This document shows, one piece after another, positions 47,086-57,880 of a DNA stretch of 64,000 nt (its first letter is position 1; each line of letters opens with the position of its first letter). Under the pieces are notes generated by a model. It worked only from the letters and a program-made list of their open reading frames with translations. It searched no databases and had not been told where the DNA came from. The stretch is from Apodemus sylvaticus (lineage: Eukaryota; Chordata; Mammalia; Rodentia; Muridae). The DNA is taken from positions 203,339,568-203,403,567 of the forward strand of contig NC_067472.1 in the NCBI RefSeq assembly GCF_947179515.1. Reading direction: 5' to 3'. A program made the position numbers and the translations under genes.

Positions 47086-48339
47086 CTGCTTCTTGATAAC
47101 CACATTTGGGAGGAAGGTGTTTGTGACATACCCCAGCCTCTCCAGCTAGAGTAACACAAGTGAACTTGGAAAGTGAGAAGGCATACAAAATGCACAGACC
47201 AGGCTGAGGACCAAAGAGAAAGAGAGCACACCTGGAATACAGTGAGAAACTAAAGACTTTGGCACACACTTGAAATGCTTTCTCTGTGGATCTCAGTTCA
47301 CCCATCAGCCTGTAAAGATTTGGATATCTAAGCAGCCAGGTGTTTTGGTTGCCTACATACGCATGCTTATTGTGACCACACAGATGGCCTCTCCAGGACT
47401 GCTAACAACTGCACAGGGTCCCACGTGGCTTCAGAGTTCCAAAACATGTAGCTAAAGAAACCCGGAAATATGGCACAGTCCCCACGCACCCATATTCAGT
47501 GGTCATAACCAGATGCCCTATAATGGATTTTAGGCTCATAACTGTGGATTAAATAGTCATGCATGGCAAACCATCATCAAAAGACTGAAAAATTCATCCA
47601 ACTGAAAGATCAAAATAATCTAGATCTGGAAAATAGGTCCGGTCTCTGATTTTGACAGTTTTATGGGGCATAAAAGATCTGTGTGACACACAATCTGCTC
47701 AGGAAGCTTAGGGTGTCACTCACACAGATAAGGTTGTCAGAGGAGAGTTGAGAATGTAAGGTGTCAAAAGAATATTTTGCTCTGAGTTACTATAGGCTGA
47801 TAGCGACTGTATCTAGAAAAACAAACAGGGAGTAAGTGTTGAACGGATATAAACTGGGAAATATTTCCTCCCTGACTGTTAATGGTCTCATTATGTCCCC
47901 AAGTTATACCACAATGGCCAATAAGACGAAAATGTAAAAATTCACAGCAGAATAGCTTAGGAGGATCCAGCTCCTATCTTTGGGGATGAACCAACTAATG
48001 TAATAGAATCCTCAGCTTTCAGAAATTATGATAAGCAGGAATGTTTATTAGCGTCACAGTTTAATCATTTCCTGCTATTTTATAGTCATGAGCTTCTTTC
48101 AGTGGATTTGGACTGAGAGAAAGCAGAATATCTGGAGGCAACACATTAGTTTGCGTGATACTGTGCCCAATTATGTGTTTTAATGATGCAAACAAGTTTA
48201 TTGTTTTACACTGGATTATTGGTTTACATTTAAAAGTCAATTTTTTCCATATGTATGACTTCTGGTTCTGTGACAAGCTGTCCTAGAGTGCTGAGACTTG
48301 TTTCTAGGGGAATGTGAAAGGAGAAATCTTTAATAAGAA
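47086..48339. other. Non-coding stretch upstream of the Speer-like fragment
   Basis: No further exon of the family could be recognised. The minus-strand frame 47,063-47,305 overlaps exon 1 in another frame and is a shadow. Confidence 0.45.
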
Positions 48340-48547
48340 TCCCATGTAAAGAAAAATTTCAGTTTTAACAAAAATATTTTCAGTTTTAACACAAATATTT
48401 TCCATCAAAATCTCCAATTTTATCAGAAAAACTTTCTATGTGCTTTGACAATTAGTTAAGATTTTTTTATATTTACCATTTTCAAATTATTGTCTTCCAT
48501 CAAATTCTTCAAATTTAATGTATTTTCTATATATTTCTGATTTTTAA
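48340..48547 (-). repeat. Inverted copy of the 157-bp AT-rich satellite unit
   Basis: Reverse-complementing this stretch gives 'tctgataaaattggagattt', 'tgatggaaaatatttgtgtt' and 'cagaaatatatagaaaatac', the same phrases as the direct array at 49,030-50,475. Direct-orientation text resumes at about 48,548 ('gataaaatggtagacagaaa'), so an inversion junction lies there. Confidence 0.75.
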
Positions 48548-48602
48548 AAAAATAATAAAGATAAAATGGTAGACAGAAATATTTCTAAAGAGTTGAGTCA
48601 AA

Positions 48603-48850
48603 CACATAAGAAAAAAATTAGTCAAAACTACAACCATGGTCTAGAAATGTCTGACTGGAGACAGACACAGAAAATTTATGACATCTGACTCCTACAATAA
48701 AGACATTTAGATATGAAGATATGAACCAGTCCAAGGGAAATGCTTGGTAAAAGGTAATTTAATTTCTTTGGTGAGAGAGATGGGAAAGTCTAAGGAATCC
48801 TGTTTATTTCAAGGTGTCATGAGATTTCTCCTTTTCTAAATTAGATTTGC

Positions 48851-48887
<37 letters not shown>

Positions 48888-49028
48888 CGTGTGTTTATTT
48901 GGCATGCATAGGCATTCCAGTACAAGCATGGAGGTCAGAGGACAACTTGTGGGATGAGTTCTCTCCTTTGATCGTATGGGTTCCAGAGAATAAACACAGG
49001 CTATTGGCCATGACAGCATAAAAAAAAA
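48603..49028 (+). repeat. Insertion in the satellite array (TG tract plus B3/B4-like SINE and A-tail)
   Basis: The array text is interrupted between 'agagttgagtcaaa' (about 48,588) and 'agagctgagtcaaa' (about 49,028), near-identical flanks. The right part has (TG)n at 48,851-48,894, 'ggaggtcagaggacaacttg', 'tgggatgagttctctccttt' and a run of nine A's, like a rodent tRNA-derived SINE. The left part (48,603-48,840) is unassigned. Confidence 0.5.
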
Positions 49029-49029
49029 G

Positions 49030-50475
49030 AGCTGAGTCAAAATATGCTTGATAAAATTGAACATATATGTCAAATATATTTCTGATATAATTGAAGAAAT
49101 ATATAGAAAGATTGTTAAACTTGAACATTTTCATGGAAAATAATACAGATAAATGTTAGACATAAAAATATTTTCCAAAATGTAAAGGAATTAGAAACAT
49201 TTTCTTATAAAATTGAAGATTTTCATGTTATACAAATAAAATGGAAGATGAAAAATATTTCTAAATTAATTGACAAGTGGATTATAAAACACCTAATAAA
49301 TTAAAGATGTTGATTGAAAACATTTCTGATAAATTTGAAGGAATATTTAGAAAAAAGTAATAAAATTGAAGATGTTCATGTACATATTATACAGAAAAAT
49401 TGGTTGGCATAAAAACATTTCTAAATTAATTTAAAATTGAATTATAGACCTCTGAAAATTGCAGATGTTGATGGAAAATATTTCTAATAAAAGTGAAGAA
49501 ATATATATGAAGAGTGATAAAATTGAAGATGTTCATGGAAAATTATACAGATAAATTGGTTGACATAAAAACATTACTAAATTAATTGAGGAAGAATTAT
49601 AAGCATCTTCTGTTAGAACTGAAGATGTTAAAAATATTGAAGGCAAAATAGATGAAATTTATAGAAAAAAAGTGTTAATATGGAAGATGTTCATGGAAAT
49701 TATACAGATAAATTTGGTGATATCTAAACATCTAAAATAATTAAAAGAGAAATTATTAACTTTTTCTGATATAATTAGAGATTTACATGGATAATAGTTC
49801 TGATAAGTTTAAAAATATATGTAGGAAAAGTTTTAAAAATTAAAATTATCTTAAAAATTATACAGATAAAGGTAGACAAAAACATTTATAATTAATTTAA
49901 AAGGGAATTATTAATATTTTCAGACAAAATTCAAGATTTACGTGGAAAATATTTCTGATTACATTGAAGAAACACATAGATAAATGTGTTAAAATTGAAG
50001 CTTTTCATGGAAAATTACACAGTTAAAGGGTAGAGATAAAAAGCAATTCTTAATTAAATGAAAGAGGAATTATAAAATATTTTCTGATAAAATTGAAGGC
50101 TTACATGGAAAATAAGTCTAATAAAATTTAAGAAATAGAAAAATGTTAAAAATGAAGCTGTTCATGGAAAATTACACACAAAGGGGGTAGACATAAAAAT
50201 GTTTCTAAATTAATTGAAAATTGAATGATAAGTATCTGATAAAATTGAAGATTTACATGGAAAATTTTTCTGACAAAATTGAAGAAATATATAGAAAAAA
50301 GTGGTAAAATTAAAGATGTTCATGGAAAATTATACACATCAATTTGATGATTTAAACACATTTCTAAATTAATTGAAAATTGATGTTTAAAGATAATCTG
50401 ATAAAATTGAAGATGTGGAAAATCTTTCTGATAAAATTGAATAAACTAGGGTAAAAAGCATTAAAAATTGAAGAA
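49030..50475 (+). repeat. AT-rich tandem array, 157-158 bp period
   Basis: The landmark 'ttcatggaaaattatacaga' (with variants) recurs at 49,376, 49,533, 49,691, 49,849, 50,005, 50,162 and 50,320, giving steps of 157, 158, 158, 156, 157 and 158 bases. A shortened unit lies at 49,131-49,222. Each unit holds two or three copies of 'tgataaaattgaaga', so the 157-bp unit is itself built from a shorter motif of about 33 bases. Units differ by point changes and small indels. No long open frame runs through it. I do not recognise it as mouse major or minor satellite. Confidence 0.88.
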
Positions 50476-50717
50476 CAACAAAAAAGTGAACAACAACAAT
50501 CACAATAACAAATTCTGTGGCTTTCTTGCTCCATATCCTGATTAAAGGACTGGGTCTTTCAAGCTCAAAATGGTTTGCATTAAAGGCAAGTCTTCCAACA
50601 ATAAAGACATTGATTACTTTTTACAAAGTAAGCAAATTCCCTTGCAGGTGGGTCCTCAAATTTTGGATTTTGCATAATTCGAGATTTATTCAAGTTGACA
50701 ACACAGAATAGCAACCG

Positions 50718-50882
50718 CAGGGAGTGTTTCTCTGTGTAACCCTGGCTGTTCTGAAAATCACTTTGTAGACCAAGGTGACCACCTAGTCAAAGATCTTCCT
50801 GTCTCTCCTTCCTCTCTCACCTAGTCAAAGAACTTCCTCCTCATGCTGAGATTAAAGGCACACGTCCCCAGGCCCTGCTTGG
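50718..50882 (-). repeat. B1 SINE, antisense, with an internal ~30-bp duplication
   Basis: 'gtttctctgtgtaaccctgg', 'ctgttctgaaaatcactttg' and 'atgctgagattaaaggcaca' are reverse-complement B1. 'cacctagtcaaaga' occurs twice (50,781 and 50,819), so a short internal duplication lengthens it. Confidence 0.8.
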
Positions 50883-53080
50883 AAACCCTGTTAAGTGTCC
50901 TTTCTTTAGCTGAAGACCTGAGCAGATGTTCATCTTGTGTTCCCAACAGAGAGATGGTTGGGGGAAACAGCTAAGTGTAGAGCTCAACCTTCAGGACAAA
51001 GACTCTCCTCTCCACCTGCCCACTCCCCAACCCCTGTTTCTGTCTCACATTTTATGTCCTGCTTTTGAGATGAATACCCTTAACATATCCATCCCCTAGT
51101 CTCTGTGTCTGCACAGAAGTCAGGCAAGGATCTCCTGGGTTAGCTGGGCTCCATGCTGCCATGGACTGCACTCATATTTACAGGGAAACAGACAGGAAGA
51201 TTGGAAAGCCATTCCTTGAGGGAATGTCAAAGCACAGGTCTTCTAAGTCAAGGATATCAAGGGCAGAAAGCCCTGGCTCTAGGTCTGCTCATGGCAGAAC
51301 TGGAGGCCAGGTGGCACTGGAGCAGAATCCCAAGACAGCTTCTTCACACACAAGAAACAAAAAGCCAGCTCTCCTGACTAGGTCCAGGCACACAAGGACA
51401 TCAGCAGCTGTGTTCCCTGGGATGGATCACACTGAGCCTTCTGTACTCCATCTGTGGGTGGTATTCATAATCCTGAAAGAGGTAGGGGAGGCAAGCAAAG
51501 GACCCTGAAACCTGTGCTTACAAAACCACAAAACAGACACAGAAGTGAAAAAGGCAAATGTGTAAGAGTACATAAATCACGGAGTTAGGGGGAGAGAAGA
51601 GGGCAAACCAAAGCTACACTGCAGTAAGCAAGTCTGTGGAAGGACAGTGTTCTCCTGTAGATGCTGTGGGAATCTGAGTGAAAACCTGACATCTCACCCT
51701 GGCTCAGGGATGCTCTCCTGTCTGTTCTGCATCCTGCTGGTGGGCATCAGGATTGTCAGTTAGTGGTGCTCCCTTCAGAGCCTGTCTAATAGAAATAGTA
51801 GCAGGCTCAAAAGTAAAATATTATAAAGTTCTTTTCCCTGCCACTTTTGTCAGTGGGGAAGACATGCAACCAATCATTTAAAATAGGGTTTCCCTGAAGC
51901 AAACCAGAATTGCTGGGCCAGGTTAATCCCCTGCATTCCTGAATGCCTCTGTTAGGATCCCAGGGGCAGGTGCCCTGCTAGCTAAGATTCCCTGCAGAGT
52001 CAATATCCTTTGCTTGGTCCCTGGATAGGTATGGCCAACCTTTAAGTCCCATGAAATCACAGTCAGGCAGCATTGAAAAATACCTGTATTTCAAACCATT
52101 TCACAGCCAGAGGAACAGACAGAGAAACCTGCAACTCTGGGAACCTGGGAGGATGCTACAGAAGAATGATTCCCAGTGGAGATGTAGCCCAGGTCCTGTT
52201 TCAGACTGCCCCACCATGGGGAGGACACACAGGACCCTGCGACCTGTGGCAGAAATTCCCCAGGGAACTCTAGCAAATGGCCACCAGAGACCAGGATAGA
52301 TTCAGGATTTTCTGAGGACTCCTGTGGTTCAATCACGGATTGCTTAGCTGCCTGCTCTGTGGCTGCTGCCCTCTGGCCTTTGGCAGCAGGGAGGCTTACA
52401 GAACAGCAGGCACCTTTCTGGCAATTTAGATTAAGGTCTGAGCTAAACAGGATCGGTGCCTAAACCTCTTTGATCCCAGAAGCCAACTATTTTCAGGTCA
52501 GCTCCCTGCTTCCAAAATAAAACATAGGATTTGCCTTCGATGCTCCGTGTCATTTCTTAGTCTTTTAATAGATAATTTCAAAGGGAATGTCCAGGGTAGT
52601 GCCCGCCCTTTTTCGAAGGCACTGATTGCAGCTGGGATCGCATGTTTCTAAGATTCATGGAAACGCCAGAGATGGGGCAACTGCAATCCAACCTCCAATG
52701 GGAAGGTAGGTCTGACTTTAGACTTTCATGATTCAGGGAAGGTGTTGTCCTAGGCACTAAAGCTATGACCTGTCTGCTGGCCTCTCCATAGCCATCTTTT
52801 CTGAGGAGGTCTCTCTGTTATCCGCTAGCATGTACTTGTCCAGTGCACAAGCAGCCAAAGATAGCAGCCTAATGGCACCTCACTGGCACCATCCGGGTTT
52901 GAGCCCAGCCTTGACATCCTGGAGAAATCCGTGGTTAGTGTGCCTGCCCACTTTTCCACATTGGTAGCGGGCTCCCACGGAGTAGGAACCAAGTAAGGAA
53001 TTCTAGCCAGAAGGGAAAAGTTGCAAAAGAACTTGCAAACTGCCAATTCGGCCCTGGAGCTGTAGGCACTGTAAGCTCCT
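50883..53080. other. GC-richer, repeat-poor stretch, no gene recognised
   Basis: Overlapping open frames on both strands (51,153-51,508; 52,051-52,336) reach about 115 codons but show no domain; they reflect lower stop density. No SINE or LINE is recognised for more than 2 kb, unusual in this window. Confidence 0.4.
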
Positions 53081-53082
53081 TT

Positions 53083-53101
53083 CCACCAGGGGGCGCAGTG
53101 G
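53083..53101 (+). promoter_or_regulatory. CTCF binding motif
   Basis: 'ccaccagggggcgcagtgg' contains the complete CTCF core CCACCAGGGGGCGC with no mismatch. CTCF stops cohesin loop extrusion at sites read in this way, with the motif here pointing along the plus strand. It lies in the repeat-poor block and outside any SINE I can see, so it is not an obvious B2-borne site. Occupancy is inferred from the match only. Confidence 0.75.
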
Positions 53102-53284
53102 CACTGGCATTCTGACTGGTGGAAAGTAATAATGGTGAGCTCTGGAACTTTAAGTTCTGTGGACCATGTTCCCTAGTAGCAGCATTTTCAGCTTGTCTCT
53201 TTGTAATGTGGAGCTTAAATCTGAGGGTGATTTCAAATCTCGTGTATTATTTTATCTCATGATTTAGTATGTGGTTATGCTTTC

Positions 53285-53330
53285 TTTGTTTTTTTTTTTT
53301 TTTTTGTTGTTGTTTTGTTTTGTTTTTCCC
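53285..53330. repeat. Poly-T / (TTG)n tract
   Basis: A run of T's then TTGTTG and TTTTG units. It could be the tail of a minus-strand retroposed sequence, but no recognisable body follows. Confidence 0.8.
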
Positions 53331-55380
53331 AGGGGCACTGGACTCTGCCTGTCCAGCTGCAGAGGACAACTGTGCGAATCCACAGATTCTGGAGAGAGTA
53401 CTGAGGAGATGCAATGTGATCGCCTGGGTTTCGGTTTGTTCCCTGGGCATATTTGCTTCTGTGTGTTTCTAAAAGCTGAAAAATCGCCCAAGTTCTTTCT
53501 GTAGGCGGATTCCATGCTGTAAGGCACTGGCATAGTTACATTTTCCAAATGGGAACTGTTCGAAGTGGTGAGAAAAGGACCCCAGAAAGATGACAAATTT
53601 CAAGTGAACACAATCCCCCAAAGCAGTTGCTTCCCTTTCCATGTGCCTACCGTTTTCGGGTCCACAGGACCACAGCTCAAGAGACATTCATTCTTGTAGC
53701 CCTTTCTGCTGGCCTCGAACTCGTCCTGATCCTCCTGCCATTCTTTCTTGGCTGGCCCTTTCCACTTCAGCGTCCCTTTCCCACTCGCCAAGGCAGATAG
53801 ATGTCCAGCAGGCAAAAGGAAGGAGGAGGGCAGCTGACAGTTTCTCACTAGGATTCCCAGCACAGTGGGGTAGAATCTGATACTGGAGAAGTCAGTACTT
53901 AACAAGCCTGCTCACTTGTCCACACTGCTTGGGGCCAATGAGTCCCAGCTGCATCTGCCTTCCAACTCAAGTACTGAAGACCAGGGGTTACCTATGATTC
54001 CTCCAGGCCTTGGGAGGCAGATGAGGACTGCTCCAAAAGATGCAGAAAAATGGCATCTGATGTTGAAAATTGGAACCAGGATGCAAGTGGCTATTGGAAC
54101 TAAATTTGACTTTATATTTCTTACCCTTTAAAAACGGAATTATAGGCCAAATCTAAAATTAGTTGGAGGGATGCACGGAAAGACCCTATGATCCAATAAG
54201 CACGACTTAATGGGTAATCTAGTGAGATCTCAGAAACCAATGGCAACAGCCGTGTAGACAGTGAAGGCTGGAGAATTTGACAGCTATCAGGTTGAAGTCC
54301 TTTTACATCTCATCCTGCAAAGGAATATTTTTCTGCATTTATCTATGCCTGGAGGTTTCAAATGACTCTGAGATAAAAATGACTGAATGACTTCCACCTG
54401 CCTCATCCACATCCTGCCTGTGACATGTGTCTGCCGTGTTCATAGGCACCTCAGCCTAAATCTTTTGATGTGCAAGGAACATAATATGGAATCTAGGCTC
54501 AAACATTTTCCCAATTACATTGTAATAAACATCTGAAAAGGGGTCAGGAGTGTGTACCTTTCTGAGGTAAAGAATTAAGTGGAATCCTTTTCCAAAATAA
54601 ATGACCAAGGTAGTGGATTCTGTATTATCATATATCACAATTATCAAAAACTATGAAACTGTTATTAAATTGATGCAACTTGTTATCATATTTAATATTA
54701 CTTGCTAAATGTATACTAAATAAACTTGTTTGAGGTACTTTTTACTTACTTTGTATCTGCGGGTATGTATGTGAACAGGCACCACAGCATGCATATAGAG
54801 GTAAAAAGATCAGTCCTTTCTCTGCACCATGTGAGTCCGGGAGTAACTCACATTATCAGCCTGGGAAGCAACTCATACCAATTCCTCCTGTTCATATTGA
54901 ATCTTAGAATTACCAAACCCCCTAGAGTGTGTACTGCTAGCAGTCAGAAGGAAGAAGCCTCCATTACCTTCCTCTTCTATGATCTACAGTATAAAACTCA
55001 CTCAGGGTTTAGTTAATAGGAATTATATCTTGTCTGCCCAGGTGCTACACAATGCGTACTGTGATTGCTGTTTCTAAAGCCAGAAAATAGGTGTTCTAAC
55101 ACTGAGCCACACAGTGGCAATAACTCAAGAACATGTGGATTTCTCTATTTCAAGATGCAGTTATACTACCCAAAAGATACTTCTTCCTATCACAGATACA
55201 CTTATTCAAACCTGTTCAGTGCTACAGCGTTCACAGTAACCAGAAGTTTGGAACAACCTATATGGTGCTCAACTGAAAAGCAGGTAAACAAAATGTGGTA
55301 CATTTACACTATAGAGCATTACATAGACATTTACATGAATGAATAAATTATGAAATTCAAAGCTAAATGGAACAAGAAAA
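53331..55380. other. Non-coding stretch, unassigned
   Basis: The minus frame 53,905 to 53,600 (101 codons, charged: 'KWKGPAKKEWQEDQDEFEAS') carries a donor-like GTAGGC at 53,650, but its phase does not fit the Speer-like exon 1. Nothing else is recognised; 54,450-55,380 is AT-rich. Confidence 0.35.
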
Positions 55381-55429
55381 AGGCCCAGTGCTTTCTGCTT
55401 CTCTTTTCCATTTCATGCTAGCTTTGCTT

Positions 55430-56735
55430 AGATGAATTGGAGGGCTCTGTTCTTCTTTTCTTGTATTCGGTCTTCTTTGACATCATTTTGCCCTCCCATT
55501 CTGCACAGTGCCCTGATATATGAATGTATCTGGGTAGGAGGATTAATGGAGACACATCACATAGGGCTGTGTTTTTCATAATCTGTCTCTGCCTGTCTGC
55601 CTTCTGTTTGCAGTCTGTCTGTCTCTGTTAGTCTTTCTTTGTCTCTATCTCCTCACTTTGCCTGTCTCTGTCTCTCTGTATTTCATTCTATCCTGTTTCT
55701 GTCTCACTTTCTCTCTTTCTGTCTCAGTCTGTGTCTCTATCTCTCTGTCTATCTATCTCAGAATGTCTGTCTCTGTCTCTTTCCCTGTCTCTGTCTCTGT
55801 CTCTCTCTGTGTGTCTCTGTGTCCCTCTGTTTGTCTCTCTGTTTGTCTGTCTCTCTGTCTCTGTCTCTGTGTCTGTCTCTCTGCATCCTTTGGTTTATCA
55901 TGAAAAACTCTGATATGACATCAGTGATTCTACCTGCTGCAGGAGGAAGCCTTTCTTAAAATGGCTGAATAGGGAACTGATCAGTGGGATTAGAAGAATT
56001 GGACTGCTAGATTGTTTCTTTTATTTAATTGTTTAGAGCAGTAGCATTTGATTTTAAACTAGGTCTCTGGCCATCTACACTCTATATTTTTGTCACCTAA
56101 GCAGTGTCTTGTATGGATTCTATCTAACTAATTGGGCCTTAAGTCAAATCAGACATTTCTATATTATACCTAGATGTTCTCTGACACCACTGCCCTAGCA
56201 TATCTGGCAGGTAGAACTGCTCAATGAGACTGAATAACAGACTTTCAACAGAAAATACTGTAGGTCAAGGGTTTTGTGGCTGAATTGGTATTTGTTTCTC
56301 TTTTGGTGGCCAACAGAGAACTCTCCTACAACAAAGAAACTAGAACATAAGGGTAAAGGTTTGAAGCATGCATCTGCTCAACTTCAATTTCGATGTGCTG
56401 AGTAGGTGTTGGCCTAAGCAATTGAACTCTACTCTCAGTTAGCAAAGAGTAAACAGTTGTCTTAGCAACAGCCTGGGTTGTTTGTATATTTCCATGGGAT
56501 GACCTTGCAGAACAACTCAAATGAATGCAATGCAGTCACTTTTCATGGAAGCCTTATTGGTGACAAAAAGTGGCCAGTAGAGATTTTGTATGCCCCATCA
56601 GTAGAAATCACTAAGATGGCCTTCCTATAATTTAGGAATTCCAGTACACTAGGTTTCCATATTATGTCTCAAATGCCACTGCAACTGAACCTATATCTCC
56701 CAGGATTCTCTTCCTTTCCCTTAGCTCCCTTCCTA
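55430..56735 (+). repeat. High-copy murine interspersed repeat (arm 1 copy)
   Basis: After a TC-rich tract the text 'ctgctgcaggaggaagcctt', 'gggccttaagtcaaatcaga', 'actgccctagcatatctggc' and 'tttctcttttggtggccaac' follows a common mouse repeat that I recognise by layout but do not name. It is repeated at 60,925-62,000 and in part at 8,905-9,195. The right end is approximate. Confidence 0.5.
55586..55882. repeat. (TCTG/TCTC)n tract, arm 1 left
   Basis: About 300 bases of TCTG/TCTC/TTTC units. The long Ser/Leu/Cys open frames here are artefacts. Confidence 0.95.
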
Positions 56736-57338
56736 TTCCTCAGGGACTGTGTCCATTGTCTTTTACATAGGTCACCTGTAAAAATCTAATCAATCTCTCA
56801 CTTCCATGGAGATGCATGTATCCATCCTAGTTCATTTCTTCATACCCTATCTCTGCATGTATGGATTAAAGATTTGTTAGTATCCTTTAGTGACTACTAT
56901 CCAGATGTAAGTGCATACATATAATATGTATATTTCTGGATCTTGGTTATGTCACTCTGGATTTTTTTTTATTACCAAAGTTTTTTCTGCAAATGCCATG
57001 ATGTCATTATTTCTTAAAATATCTAATCTGCCACTATGTAAATGTATCACATTTTCCCTAAAGGATCTTTTCAATCTAGGACCATGCTTTGGTTCTTGGA
57101 AATTGCCCAGTGAGATTAAATGACAAACTTTCAACAGTAATATCTTTGTTCAGCCTAGAGGTCTCTCTCCTTCTTCTTCCATTTCCTGATGATTTGAATG
57201 AGAACAGCCCCACAGACTTATATATTTGCATCATTAGTCTCCTGTAATGAACTGTATGGAAGGTCAGAAGGTATGGCCCAGTTGAAATTATGGTGCTTAT
57301 TTGAATAAGAATGAAACTTGGGGGACTGTAGGATGGGA

Positions 57339-57640
57339 TGTGTCAATGGGAGTCTGGAAGTATATATTAGAGGAGGTAGGTCACTAGGAGAGACTCTTGG
57401 AGGAAGTGTTTCACTGGGGGTAGGTTTTAAGATTTAAGATACCAGTAACAGGACCTGAATGTAACTCTTTTTTTTCTTATATCTGTCTTTGTCTCCATCT
57501 CTCTCTGTCAGTCTCTGTCTCTCTGTATCTCATTCTATCCTGTTTCTGTCTCCCTTTTTCTCTGTCTGTCTCTATCTCTCTGTCTATCTCTCTCAGTCTG
57601 TCTGTCTCTCTGTCTCTGTGTCCCTCTGTCTCTCTGCCTG

Positions 57641-57715
<75 letters not shown>

Positions 57716-57880
57716 CTGTCTCTATCTCTGCCTCTGTACTCTTTGGTTTATTACAGAAATACGCTGATACGACAACAGTGATTCTATCTGTAAAACTATA
57801 AGGAAGCCCCAATTAAATACTTGCTGTTCAAAGAAATTCCCCAGTCCTGGTGGTTCTTCACAGCAATTAAACAGCAAATA
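57339..57880 (+). mobile_element. MaLR-type LTR with internal TC expansion (arm 1)
   Basis: The left part 'agactcttggaggaagtgtt' and 'tcactgggggtaggtttt' and the right part 'ataaggaagccccaattaaa', 'ccccagtcctggtggttctt' and 'cacagcaattaaacagc' are MaLR/ORR1-like. A TC tract of about 260 bases (57,476-57,735), perfect in part, separates them. It is a solo LTR with no coding content. Confidence 0.65.
57476..57735. repeat. (TCTG/TC)n tract in LTR, arm 1
   Basis: Includes a perfect TC run of more than 55 bases at 57,642-57,697, much longer than in arm 2. Confidence 0.95.

Noticed and set aside
53600..53905. Charged minus-strand frame with a donor-like GTAGGC, considered as an upstream exon of the Speer-like fragment
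   Set aside because: It ends in phase 0 while the Speer-like exon needs an upstream exon ending with two extra bases, and I recognise no family sequence in it.
57477..57812. Arg/Glu-rich minus-strand frame with a coiled-coil look
   Set aside because: It reads through a TC/GA microsatellite; the equivalent in arm 2 has a different length because of repeat slippage.
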